A stretch of DNA of 64,000 nt, taken from the NCBI GenBank assembly GCA_964251385.1, contig CAXUJK010000002.1:496001-560000 (forward strand). The letters are read 5' to 3'. Under the pieces are notes generated by a model. That model was not told the DNA's origin, ran no database searches, and saw nothing but the letters and a program-made list of their open reading frames with translations. This stretch comes from CADCVW01 sp964251385. Its GTDB lineage: Bacteria; Pseudomonadota; Alphaproteobacteria; Sphingomonadales; Sphingomonadaceae. Shown here in pieces: positions 35,228 to 42,873 of this stretch. Numbering within the stretch: the stretch's first letter is position 1; every line of letters starts with the position of its first letter. A program made the translations under genes and the position numbers.

Positions 35228-35758
35228 TTATTGCGGGGTCGGCGGCGTCGGAGTCGTCGGCTGCGCGGAGGTGCTCGCAGGAGATGGGGTGCTCGCAGGA
35301 GACGGGGTGCTCGCAGGAGACGGGGTCGTCGTGGCCGTACCCGGCCGCGCGACCGACGCGTCGCGACCATCGCCTTCGGGCGCCACCAGGATGTCGCGCG
35401 TCAACGGGCCTTTCTCGACCACCGTCGTGCCCGGATCGCCCGCGACCGATCGCGCGCCGTCTACCGCGACATCGCGGCCCGCGGCGCCCAGCACGGTGTT
35501 CTCCGACGCGCTGCGCCCCGCGACGCCGCCGAACAGCGCCTCCAACGCCTGCGCCTGCGCGTCCGCCGCCTGCGGGCGCGGGTCGCCGGGTTTGGGGGGT
35601 ACCAGCGTATAGTCGGGCGGGATCACCAGCGGCGCATTGCGCGCAACGGCGAACTCGTCGGGCCGCGTTTCGCCGCCGCCGAACAGAGATTCGCACCCGC
35701 CGAGCAGCAACGCGGCGCTCAAAGCGGCAACTCCCGAAATCATCCTACGCATGTTCAC
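35228..35758 (-). CDS. DUF3035-type lipoprotein
   Basis: A predicted outer-membrane or periplasmic lipoprotein, 176 residues. The N-terminus is a lipoprotein signal with lipobox LLGGC (Cys about 22), then RPDEFAVARNAPLVIPPDYTL, the conserved DUF3035 core. The C-terminal third is Pro/Ser/Thr/Ala-rich and disordered, with a tandem TPSPAS repeat. It overlaps the end of lspA by 14 bases, so it is made together with the signal peptidase that would mature it. Function unknown. Confidence 0.82.
   Translation of the reverse strand: MNMRRMISGVAALSAALLLGGCESLFGGGETRPDEFAVARNAPLVIPPDYTLVPPKPGDPRPQAADAQAQALEALFGGVAGRSASENTVLGAAGRDVAVDGARSVAGDPGTTVVEKGPLTRDILVAPEGDGRDASVARPGTATTTPSPASTPSPASTPSPASTSAQPTTPTPPTPQ
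35271..35324. repeat. three tandem 18-bp repeats in the lipoprotein tail
   Basis: Three adjacent copies of an 18-base unit (GTGCTCGCAGGAGAYGGG on the plus strand), the first with one base different. On the coding strand they encode the six-residue TPSPAS repeat. In-frame copy-number change would lengthen or shorten the disordered tail without breaking the gene. Confidence 0.9.
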
Positions 35759-36266
35759 TCGCCTTGTTTGTCGAACTCTTGTCGCGCGTCAGCAGCGCGC
35801 GGACCAGCAATAGCAGAACGCCGATCGTAATGGCAGCATCCGCGACATTGAAGACCAGAAACGGCTGGAACGACCCGAAATGCAGGTCGGCATAGTCGAC
35901 GACGTAGCCGAACCGCACCCGATCGACGATGTTTCCCAACGCGCCGCCGAGCACGAGGCTGAGCGCCAGCGCGTCCGCGCGCAAGTGTTCGCGCCAAATC
36001 CACACGGCGACGCCCGCTGAAATCGCCGCCGTGAGCGCGACGAGCAGCCAGCGCGACGTGTCGTTATTAGCGGTCAGCAATCCGAGCGAAACGCCGTAAT
36101 TCTCGACCCATGTCAGGTTGAAGATGGGCAAGATCTCGATCTGCCGCACGGCTTTCAGGTTCAATGGCGAGACGACGAGCCATTTGACGAACTGGTCTGC
36201 GGCGAACACGAGCGCGGCTAACCCAAAGGCAAGCTTGCGGTGATCGGGGATGACGCGATCAGTCAT
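35745..36266 (-). CDS. lspA: lipoprotein signal peptidase (signal peptidase II)
   Basis: It removes signal peptides from prolipoproteins after lipid modification. Four membrane segments. The catalytic aspartates lie in GALGNIVDRVRFGYVVDY and FNVADAAITIGV. AADQFVKWLV near the N-terminus and NLTWVENYGVSLGLL are family signatures, the last a normally conserved N-x-G-x-xFG loop here with L-G. 173 residues. The start overlaps the ileS stop and the end overlaps the lipoprotein gene. Confidence 0.93.
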   Translation of the reverse strand: MTDRVIPDHRKLAFGLAALVFAADQFVKWLVVSPLNLKAVRQIEILPIFNLTWVENYGVSLGLLTANNDTSRWLLVALTAAISAGVAVWIWREHLRADALALSLVLGGALGNIVDRVRFGYVVDYADLHFGSFQPFLVFNVADAAITIGVLLLLVRALLTRDKSSTNKASEHA

Positions 36267-39234
36267 TCACCACCTCCTCGCACCTGGCGCACAGGCCCTC
36301 ATTCTTGACCTCTTCCAGATGCCGCCAGCAGCGGCCGCACTTGGCGAACTCGGTCCGGTGCACGATCACGGTCGGCCCGTGCAGCGTCTGCGCCATGCCG
36401 ACGTCGGACACGATGAACAGTTCGGCCAATTCCGCGCTGGTCAGGTTCGGCCGGTCGACATCGTCCGGATACCCGATCGTCACCGCGGCCTCCAGGCTCG
36501 ACCCCAGCTCCTTGGCCCGGCGCCTGGGCTCGATCTCGCCCGTCACCTGCAGCCGCAGGGCGCGCAAGGTGGCCCAGCGTTCGGCAAGCGCATCGTCCTG
36601 CCAGTCGGGGTCGATGTCCGGCCAAGTGGCGAGGTGGATCGATCCTTCCGAGCCTTCGCGCGAACCCCAGACTTCTTCCGCCGTGAACGGGATGATCGGC
36701 GCGGCGTAGCGGACGAGCGCCTCGAACAGATGGTCGAGCACGGTGCGGTACGCACGGCGCTTCGCGTCGGTCGGCGCGTCGCAATACAGGCTGTCCTTGC
36801 GGATATCGAAGAAAAAGGCGGACAAATCGTCGTTCGCAAAGTCTGTCAACGCGCGGATGTAGCGGTTGAATTCAAACGCTTGCACGGCCGAGCGCAGTTC
36901 GGCATCGAGCTTGGCGAGCAGATGCAGGACATATTGCTCGAGCTCGGGCATCTGGTCGGCCTCGAGCGCCTCCTCTTCGGTGAAGCCGTCAAGAGCACCC
37001 AGTAAATACCGGAACGAGTTACGCAATTTGCGGTACGCGTCCGACGTGCCGGACAGCACTTCCTTGCCGATGCGCACGTCCTCGAAATAGTCGGTCGAGG
37101 CGACCCACATGCGCAGGATGTCCGCGCCCGACTCCTCGATGATCTTGAGAGGATCGACGACGTTGCCGATCGATTTCGACATCTTTCGCCCGGTGCCGTC
37201 GAGCGCGAAGCCGTGGGTCAGCACCGCCTCGTACGGCGCACGCCCGCGCGTGCCGCAGCTTTCGAGCAGCGACGACTGGAACCACCCGCGATGCTGGTCC
37301 GACCCTTCGATATACAGGTCGGCGCGCGTGCCGACCCCGTAACGCGCCTCGACGACGTAGGCGTGCGTCGATCCGCTGTCGAACCACACGTCGAGGATGT
37401 CGGTGACGATCTCGAAGTCGGCCAACGCATGTTCGTTGCCGAGGATCGCCTGGTGGTCGGCGGAGAACCACGCATCCGCGCCGCCCGCCGCGAACGCGGC
37501 CAGGATGCGCGCATTGACCGCTTCGTCGCGCAGGTAGTCGCCCGTGCGCCGGTCGACGTACAGCGCGATCGGCACCCCCCAGGCGCGCTGGCGTGAGATC
37601 ACCCAGTCGGGGCGGCCCTCCACCATCGCGGTGATCCGGTTCTGCGCCTTGGCGGGGATCCAGCGCGTGTCGGCGATCGCGGCGAGCGCGGTTTGTCTTA
37701 GCGAGCGCCCCTCGTTTTCACTCGGGACGAACGCCTTAGTCTCTCGGGTATCTTCCTCGTTCGTCCCGAGTGAAAACGAGGGGCGCAAGCCCTGATCCAT
37801 CCCGATGAACCATTGCGGCGTTGCCCGAAAGATGACCTTGGCCTTGGACCGCCAGCTGTGCGGGTAGCTGTGCGCGTAATCCTCGGAAGCCGCCAGCAAC
37901 GCCCCCGCCTCGCGCAGGTCGGAGCAGATCGGCCCGTCCGGCGCGACGAACTTCTTGTTGATGACCGAACCCTGTCCGCCGAGCCACGCCCAGTCCGCGC
38001 GATACTTGCCGTCCCCCTCGACCGCGAACACGGGGTCGATGCCGTTCGCCTTGCACAGGTCGAAATCGTCCTCGCCATGGTCGGGCGCCATGTGGACGAG
38101 GCCGGTGCCCTGATCCGTGGTGACGAATTTTCCTGAAAGGAACGGGCGCGGCTTGGCGAAGAACCCGCCGAGATGGTGCATCGGGTGGCGGGCGATGGTG
38201 CCGGCCAGGTCGGAACCGCGGATGACATTTCCCAAGCCTAATTGCGCCGAAGCCTCTTCCGGTCCGAGCAGCTTCCAAAAAGTCCCCAGCCTCTCACCGA
38301 GCACTTTGAGCATTGCATTTCGACGGTTCTCAAGGGCTGGAACAAGCTCCTTAGCAACTAGGAGCTTCTTCGCGATCGAAGGGAAAGCTTGCTCAATTTC
38401 GTCAAGGACTAGCTGAGCTTCAGGCAAGTCTTTGCGCTGAAACATCTGCATGGGCAGGACCAGAACGTACTCGACCTCCGGCCCATACGCGATCGCCTGG
38501 TTGACGGGGATCGTCCACGGCGTCGTCGTCCACACCACCGCGTGCGCGCCGACGAGTTCGGGGATCGGGCTTTGGACGATCTCGAACGCAACGTCGATCT
38601 GCGTGGACACGATGTCCTCGTACTCGACCTCGGCCTCGGCGAGCGCGGTCTTTTCGACGGGGCTCCACATCACCGGCTTGGCGCCGCGGTACACCTGCCC
38701 GGTCATCGCGAACTTCAACAACTCGGCGACGATCGCAGCCTCACTGGCAAAATTCATCGTCAGATACGGGTCGTTCCAGTCGCCGAGCACGCCCAGCCGC
38801 TCGAACTGCGTGCGCTGAATATCCACCCACTTGGCCGCGTAATCCCGGCATTCGGCGCGGAATTGGTCGCGGGGCACGTCGTCCTTGTCGAGCTTCTTCT
38901 TGCGGTAGGCTTCCTCGACCTTCCATTCGATCGGCAGTCCGTGGCAATCCCAGCCGGGCACGTATGGCGCGTCCTTGCCCAACAAAGTCTGCGAGCGGAC
39001 GATAATGTCCTTCAGGACCTTGTTCATGGCGTGGCCCATGTGCAGGTCGCCGTTGGCGTAGGGCGGGCCGTCGTGGAGGATGAACCGCTCGGCCCCCGCG
39101 CGCGCGGCGCGGGTCTGCTGGTACAGCCCGTCCGCGATCCATTTGGCCAGGATCTGCGGCTCTTTTTGGGCGAGCCCCGCCTTCATCGGAAAGTCGGTGC
39201 GCGGCAGGAAGACGGTGTCTTTGTAGTCGGTCAT
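36259..39234 (-). CDS. ileS: isoleucyl-tRNA synthetase with a palindrome-encoded insertion
   Basis: A class I tRNA synthetase charging tRNA-Ile. The HIGH motif is PPYANGDLHMGH (about residue 65), the KMSKS motif is KMSKSIGN (about 684), and the C-terminal zinc ligands are CGRCW and LCARC. 991 residues. Residues of about 482-511 (PSFSLGTNEEDTRETK to NEGRSLR) have no counterpart in ordinary IleS, where GLR runs directly into a segment like QTALAAIADTRW. This insertion is encoded by a perfect palindrome at 37705-37786. Frame and all catalytic motifs are kept, so the enzyme is probably active. It is part of the ribF-ileS-lspA operon. Confidence 0.95.
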   Translation of the reverse strand: MTDYKDTVFLPRTDFPMKAGLAQKEPQILAKWIADGLYQQTRAARAGAERFILHDGPPYANGDLHMGHAMNKVLKDIIVRSQTLLGKDAPYVPGWDCHGLPIEWKVEEAYRKKKLDKDDVPRDQFRAECRDYAAKWVDIQRTQFERLGVLGDWNDPYLTMNFASEAAIVAELLKFAMTGQVYRGAKPVMWSPVEKTALAEAEVEYEDIVSTQIDVAFEIVQSPIPELVGAHAVVWTTTPWTIPVNQAIAYGPEVEYVLVLPMQMFQRKDLPEAQLVLDEIEQAFPSIAKKLLVAKELVPALENRRNAMLKVLGERLGTFWKLLGPEEASAQLGLGNVIRGSDLAGTIARHPMHHLGGFFAKPRPFLSGKFVTTDQGTGLVHMAPDHGEDDFDLCKANGIDPVFAVEGDGKYRADWAWLGGQGSVINKKFVAPDGPICSDLREAGALLAASEDYAHSYPHSWRSKAKVIFRATPQWFIGMDQGLRPSFSLGTNEEDTRETKAFVPSENEGRSLRQTALAAIADTRWIPAKAQNRITAMVEGRPDWVISRQRAWGVPIALYVDRRTGDYLRDEAVNARILAAFAAGGADAWFSADHQAILGNEHALADFEIVTDILDVWFDSGSTHAYVVEARYGVGTRADLYIEGSDQHRGWFQSSLLESCGTRGRAPYEAVLTHGFALDGTGRKMSKSIGNVVDPLKIIEESGADILRMWVASTDYFEDVRIGKEVLSGTSDAYRKLRNSFRYLLGALDGFTEEEALEADQMPELEQYVLHLLAKLDAELRSAVQAFEFNRYIRALTDFANDDLSAFFFDIRKDSLYCDAPTDAKRRAYRTVLDHLFEALVRYAAPIIPFTAEEVWGSREGSEGSIHLATWPDIDPDWQDDALAERWATLRALRLQVTGEIEPRRRAKELGSSLEAAVTIGYPDDVDRPNLTSAELAELFIVSDVGMAQTLHGPTVIVHRTEFAKCGRCWRHLEEVKNEGLCARCEEVVND
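37705..37786. repeat. 82-bp perfect palindromic element inside the ileS frame
   Basis: Two 29-base arms, 37705-37733 and 37758-37786, are exact reverse complements around a 24-base centre. The arm starts GCGCCCCTCGTTTTCACTC and ends GGGACGAACG. It matches the arms of the intergenic repeat at 15697-15766, with the arms swapped in orientation. In ileS it is read through in frame and contributes an insertion of roughly 29 residues. Confidence 0.92.
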
Positions 39235-39295
39235 GTGCGTGCGGGGCTTAGCGGAGGTGCGAGGATACGCAAAGACACGCCTGCCACCCCAACTC

Positions 39296-39381
39296 CGTTC
39301 ATCCTGAGCTTGTCGAAGGACCTTCCTTCTTCCCTTTCAGCCAAAAGAAGGAAAGGGCTTCGACAAGCTCAGCCCGAACGG
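39296..39381. repeat. inverted repeat (CTTGTCGAAG family) at the ribF 3' end
   Basis: CCGTTCATCCTGAGCTTGTC GAAG at 39296-39319 pairs, with three mismatches, with CTTCGACAAGCTCAGC and following bases at 39358-39381; inner CCTTCC/CTTT and AAAGAAGGAAAGGG tracts add further pairing. It lies between the ileS start and the ribF end and overlaps the last ribF codons, supplying the ribF stop codon. Confidence 0.8.
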
Positions 39382-40301
39382 TTTTGGAGGACCGCCTTGG
39401 CCTTCGCACTGTCCGCGTCCATCTGAGCGATCAGCGAGGGCAGGCTGTCGAACTTCGCCTCCGCCCTTATGAACGACACCAGCTCGACCGAGATAGTTTG
39501 CCCGTAAAGATCGCCGCGGAAATCGAAGAAGAACGGTTCCAACAATTCGATCGGGTCGAACTGCGGGCGCAGGCCGAGGTTGGCGACGCCAGCCACGACC
39601 GCACCGCCGCCCAAATGCCCGCGCACCGCGTAGATGCCGTAGCGCGGACGCAGATAGTCGCCGAGCGACAGGTTCGCCGTCGGATACCCCAGTTCGCGCC
39701 CGCGCTTCTCGCCGTGCTGCACCACCCCTTCGATCGCGAACGCGCGCGTGAGCAGGCGGGCGGCGGCCTGCGGGTCTCCGGCCTGCAACGCGCTCCGGAT
39801 GCGGCTGGACGAAACGGGCGCGCCGTCCAGCATCACCGCGGGCACCGTCTCCGCGGCGATGCCGTGCGCCGCCCCCAGCGCGCGCAGCACCGCCGCCGTG
39901 CCGCCCCGGCCGCGCCCAAACGTAAAATCCTCGCCCGTCACCACGCCCGCCGCGCCGCCCAGTGCGCCCAGCCGTTCGGCGACGAACGCGTCCGCGGTCA
40001 ATTCGGCGAGCTGCCGGTCGAACTGGTACACGATCGTCCCGTCCGCGCCCGCCTCCGCGAACAGGCGCTCGCGTTGCGCCAGCGTGGTGAGCCCAAAAGG
40101 CGGCGTGTCGGGGCGGAAATGGCGCACGGGATGCGGGTCGAACGTCGCGACGAGCGCGGGGCGGCCTTCCGCGCGCGCCTTGGCGACCGCGCGCCCGACG
40201 ACCGCCTGATGCCCCAGATGAAACCCGTCGAAATTGCCGAGCGCGATGATCGCGCCGCGCAAGGAGGACGGAACCGCCAGATTGCCGTCGAGCCGCTGCA
40301 T
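39369..40301 (-). CDS. ribF: bifunctional riboflavin kinase/FAD synthetase
   Basis: It phosphorylates riboflavin to FMN and adenylates FMN to FAD. The N-terminal FAD synthetase domain has ALGNFDGFHLGH and FDPHPVRHF and later GEDFTFGRGRGG and SSSRIRSAL; the C-terminal kinase domain has GRELGYPTANLSL and YGIYAVRGHLGG with NLGLRPQF and ELLEPFFFDFRGDLYGQ. 310 residues, full length. The last residues (NRSG) and the stop come from the repeat at 39296-39381. Follows folA by nine bases. Confidence 0.93.
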   Translation of the reverse strand: MQRLDGNLAVPSSLRGAIIALGNFDGFHLGHQAVVGRAVAKARAEGRPALVATFDPHPVRHFRPDTPPFGLTTLAQRERLFAEAGADGTIVYQFDRQLAELTADAFVAERLGALGGAAGVVTGEDFTFGRGRGGTAAVLRALGAAHGIAAETVPAVMLDGAPVSSSRIRSALQAGDPQAAARLLTRAFAIEGVVQHGEKRGRELGYPTANLSLGDYLRPRYGIYAVRGHLGGGAVVAGVANLGLRPQFDPIELLEPFFFDFRGDLYGQTISVELVSFIRAEAKFDSLPSLIAQMDADSAKAKAVLQNRSG

Positions 40302-40310
40302 CCGGTCGCC

Positions 40311-40817
40311 TTAGGCGGCGGCCGCCCCGATGCCAACGGTCCGGTCGAGCGTCACGAAGCTGTACGCGGGCACGCCGTCCGCCGCAGGGTGGTCTTCGCG
40401 CGCGACCTCGCTCCAGTCCGGGCCGCGCGGGTCAGGCACGACTGTGTCGCCTTCGACCTCGGCGTGAACCTCGGTCAATTCGATGCGTGTCGCGACGTTC
40501 ATGAACATCGCGAACACTTGCGCGCCGCCGATGATCGACACGACGCGGGCGTCCCCCGCCAATGCGAAAGCCTCCTCCGCCGAACGCGCGGGCTCGGCTC
40601 GGTCCGCGCGCCACGCCGCGTCGCGGGTCAGCACGATGTGCCGGCGGCCGGGGAGGAGGCCGGGCAGGCTGTCGAACGTCCGCCGCCCCATGATCATCGG
40701 CGTGCCCATGGTGATCGCCTTGAAGCGCTTGAGGTCGGCGGAGATGCGCCAGGGCAAAGTGCCGTCGCGGCCGATCACGCCGTTTGTCGCACGAGCGACG
40801 ACGAGAACGATTTCCAC
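40311..40817 (-). CDS. folA: dihydrofolate reductase
   Basis: It reduces dihydrofolate to tetrahydrofolate with NADPH. LVVARATNGVIGRDGTLPWRISADLKRFKAITMG and GRRTFDSLPGLLPGRRHIVLTR (shown here as whole regions) include the family GVIGxxGxLPW and MGRRTF motifs, with Asp in the active site, and SIIGGAQVF. About 168 residues. The start is ambiguous: GTG 40817 matches the family N-terminus, GTG 40823 is also possible; no ribosome-binding site is visible because the repeat at 40832-40918 sits immediately upstream. Normally it would follow thyA directly; here thyA is only a fragment. Confidence 0.88.
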   Translation of the reverse strand: MEIVLVVARATNGVIGRDGTLPWRISADLKRFKAITMGTPMIMGRRTFDSLPGLLPGRRHIVLTRDAAWRADRAEPARSAEEAFALAGDARVVSIIGGAQVFAMFMNVATRIELTEVHAEVEGDTVVPDPRGPDWSEVAREDHPAADGVPAYSFVTLDRTVGIGAAAA

Positions 40818-40831
40818 GCTCACGCACACAC

Positions 40832-40918
40832 CGTCATCCCAGCGCATGCTGGGATCTCAAGGGTATGAGGATGCGGCAGGCGAGATCCCCTGAGATCCCG
40901 GCCTGCGCCGGGATGACG
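40832..40918. repeat. palindromic repeat between the thyA remnant and folA
   Basis: A 28-base inverted repeat (40832-40859 and 40891-40918) with three mismatches, opening CGTCATCCC and with GGGATCTCA inside. Same family as 34761-34873, including the shared GGTATGA-containing middle part. It begins about 10 bases from the folA start and ends eight bases from the thyA stop. Confidence 0.82.
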
Positions 40919-40926
40919 TCGACGCT

Positions 40927-41199
40927 TCACACCGACACCTCCGCCTTGATGTGCGGATGCGGGTCGTACTCTTCGAAGGAAAAATCCTCGTAGCGGTACG
41001 CGTCGATCGCATCCGGCATTCGCGCGATCGTCAGCTTCGGCAGAGCCCGCGGTTCCCGCGCAAGCTGCTCGCGCGCCTGGTCGAGGTGGTTCATGTACAA
41101 GTGGCAATCGCCCCCCGTCCAAACCAACGTTCCCGCCTCCAGCCCGCATTGCTGCGCCAGCATGTGCGTCAGCAACGCGTAGCTCGCGATGTTGAACGG
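40927..41199 (-). pseudogene. thyA: thymidylate synthase, C-terminal 90 codons only
   Basis: The frame encodes the end of ThyA, from PFNIASYALLTHMLAQQ through WTGGDCHLYMNHLDQA and REPRALPKL to YDPHPHIKAEVSV, an excellent match to the final 90 residues. The N-terminal 170 or so residues, including the catalytic cysteine, are absent. Similarity stops exactly at the proline before FNIASY; upstream bases (to about 41310) continue open but do not resemble ThyA. This is a truncation, so thymidylate must come from another gene (a second thyA or thyX) elsewhere. Confidence 0.9.
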
Positions 41200-41574
41200 T
41201 TTTGTATGGTCGCTGCCAATCTGCCCGAACGCTAGGGTTCGGCTCCCCCCATAATTGTCGCCATCAATCGGCATTCTGAGACGCATCAGCTGCTCCAATC
41301 TACAAGGCACAAACGGTAGATCACCAGACCCTTACAGATTTCAAAGCGGCCAAGTGTGCGGCCTCGCCTGCTCTGCGACCTTCGTTATAGGATCGGTCAA
41401 CGCCGGATGCGAACGCGTGTTGATCAGAAAGTCTGCCGCTTGCATGTCCTGCTAGCCTCGAGTTTATAAGCCCCGCGCGGCAAGCTGACCTCGTGCTGTC
41501 GAACGGGGTTCGACCGGCACCAGGCCATTCCAATCGTTTAATCTAATTATGAAGAATCAGCTTTGCAGACGATC
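41200..41574. other. junction region with no confident gene
   Basis: About 375 bases between the thyA break and a hairpin. On the minus strand a G-run followed by GAGCCGAACCCTAGCGTT (near 41224-41250) could be the end of a mobile element, but I cannot match it to a family. A 34-codon frame (41341-41445, minus, MQAADFLINTR) is open but unsupported. AT-richer sequence appears at 41535-41560. Confidence 0.5.
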
Positions 41575-41601
41575 GCCTCCGCCGCCCGTGGTGGCGGAGG
41601 C
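41575..41601. terminator. strong hairpin after the ArsR-linked gene
   Basis: GCCTCCGCC (41575-41583) and GGCGGAGGC (41593-41601) form a perfect nine-base stem with a nine-base loop, 18 bases beyond the stop of the minus-strand gene ending at 41620. No clear T-run follows in that direction. Confidence 0.5.
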
Positions 41602-41619
41602 CTCGAGTCAGGAGAAATG

Positions 41620-42282
41620 TCAGGCCGCGGCTGGCACACGCACAAAGACTTGCGTCGGTAGCGAACTTCCGAGCGGCCTGTTGCCATTGCTTCTACCGGT
41701 TTTGCCGCCGCGGCCGCGGCCACTGCGCTTCGGCTTCCAGTTCGCAAGGGCGCCGTCGATCGCCTCGGACACGGCGGCTGTGCCTTCCGCATAGATCATG
41801 TTGATGAGGCACTTGCTCAGCAGCTGAATGTCACCGGCGTACAGCCAGTCGTAGAACCGGTCACGCGTCGCGGCGTCCGCGAACCGGTGGCGGTGCAGGC
41901 CCTCGATGCGCGTGCCGCCCTGCCGGCCGTGCAGCATCTCGCCCAGGATGACGTCCGTGTCGTCGTCGCATCGGTGCACGACGTTCCCAGCTACGAGCTC
42001 GGGCGGCTCGGCCGCCATCATCTGCTCCATGTGCTTGTAGAAGGCGTCGCGTCCGATCGCCTCGGCGAGTTCGCCCCAAGCCTGCCACTGGTCGCGGCGA
42101 TGCGAGGTCCAACGGCACACGGCTTCCCGCGAAGCGCGGTTGGCGAACTCGCGGGCCCAATGCGGGTTGAAGACCTTACCGGTGCCCAGCATGTCCTGGC
42201 TGACGAAGATCATGTGCAGGCCGTACTTGTCGTCCAGCTGGAACTCGTGATGCAGGTTCTTCTCGATATGTGCTTGAATCAT
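41620..42282 (-). CDS. protein of unknown function, partner of an ArsR regulator
   Basis: A 220-residue soluble protein with no signal peptide or membrane segment. I do not recognise the family. It is rich in Trp, His and Met in the middle (NPHWAREFANRAS, CRWTSHRRDQWQAWGEL, YKHMEQMMAAEPPE) and has DDDTDVILGEMLHGR; the C-terminus is basic and Gly-rich (SGRGRGGKTGRSNG). The start at 42282 is fixed by AAGGAG just upstream; longer starts lack one. It lies 105 bases after the ArsR-type gene in the same direction and is probably controlled by it. Role could be detoxification or metal/stress related, but this is only guilt by association. Confidence 0.7.
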   Translation of the reverse strand: MIQAHIEKNLHHEFQLDDKYGLHMIFVSQDMLGTGKVFNPHWAREFANRASREAVCRWTSHRRDQWQAWGELAEAIGRDAFYKHMEQMMAAEPPELVAGNVVHRCDDDTDVILGEMLHGRQGGTRIEGLHRHRFADAATRDRFYDWLYAGDIQLLSKCLINMIYAEGTAAVSEAIDGALANWKPKRSGRGRGGKTGRSNGNRPLGSSLPTQVFVRVPAAA

Positions 42283-42387
42283 TTTCCACTCCTTCGTTGA
42301 ACTCACTCCAACGAAGCTTGGATTTGCCCTCGACGCTTGTCCGTTCCGCATGATCCTTCGGATAATTTCAACCGGCGGCGGTTGGGA

Positions 42388-42681
42388 TCAATTGTTGGCG
42401 GATGCTGCAATCAACCGTTGCACGGCGCTTACGAATGCATCGAGCCGATCACGCCTTATGGCGTAGATCACTGAACGCCCGGATCGCTTGCTCGAGACGA
42501 GGTTGGCGCGTTCAAGGATGGCGAGATGATTGAAGAGGTTGCTGCGCGCGACCCCTAGAAGTTCCGAAAGGTCACCGGCGGTCATGCCTGCGTCGCCCGC
42601 CCGCGTAAGCGCGGTCACGGCTTCCAGCCTCGTCGTCTGTGCAAGCGACTGCAGCGTCGCCACGAGTTCATGCTCCTCCAC
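42388..42681 (-). CDS. ArsR-family transcriptional regulator
   Basis: A 97-residue winged-helix repressor. QSLAQTTRLEAVTALTRAGDAGMTAGDLSELLGVARSNLFNHLAILERANLVSSKRSGR is (as a region) the ArsR/SmtB helix-turn-helix with the LxxHLxxLxxAxLV recognition pattern. No paired metal-binding cysteines are visible, so the effector may be non-metal. It precedes the unknown gene at 41620-42282 and has a palindrome at 42728-42757 in its own promoter region, suggesting autoregulation. Confidence 0.85.
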   Translation of the reverse strand: MEEHELVATLQSLAQTTRLEAVTALTRAGDAGMTAGDLSELLGVARSNLFNHLAILERANLVSSKRSGRSVIYAIRRDRLDAFVSAVQRLIAASANN

Positions 42682-42727
42682 GACAGGCCGCTAACCCGTT
42701 TCGGGACAAGTGGCCACATGGAACGAG

Positions 42728-42757
42728 GTTTCAACATTTCATGAAACATTGAAATGT
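42728..42757. promoter_or_regulatory. candidate ArsR operator
   Basis: Nested inverted repeats: GTTTCA (42728-42733) with TGAAAC (42742-42747), and ACATTTCA (42734-42741) with TGAAATGT (42750-42757). It lies about 45-75 bases upstream of the ArsR start, where an autoregulatory site is expected. Confidence 0.55.
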
Positions 42758-42873
42758 CAGACGAGACTGCTATGTCGTCATGCATCATCTTCTCAGGAGC
42801 GGAACCGTTCCCGGGCCGACGCTGCGGAAGTCGCGCCGCTTGGAAGTGGTGACGTTGAGCAGGACGATATTGC

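Noticed and set aside
37705..37786. The ileS palindrome as a frameshift or pseudogene signal
   Set aside because: The frame is preserved through the element and all catalytic motifs of IleS on both sides are intact in one frame.
34757..40920. Repeats as a CRISPR array
   Set aside because: Copies are far apart, palindromic, differ in sequence and have no regular spacers or cas genes nearby.
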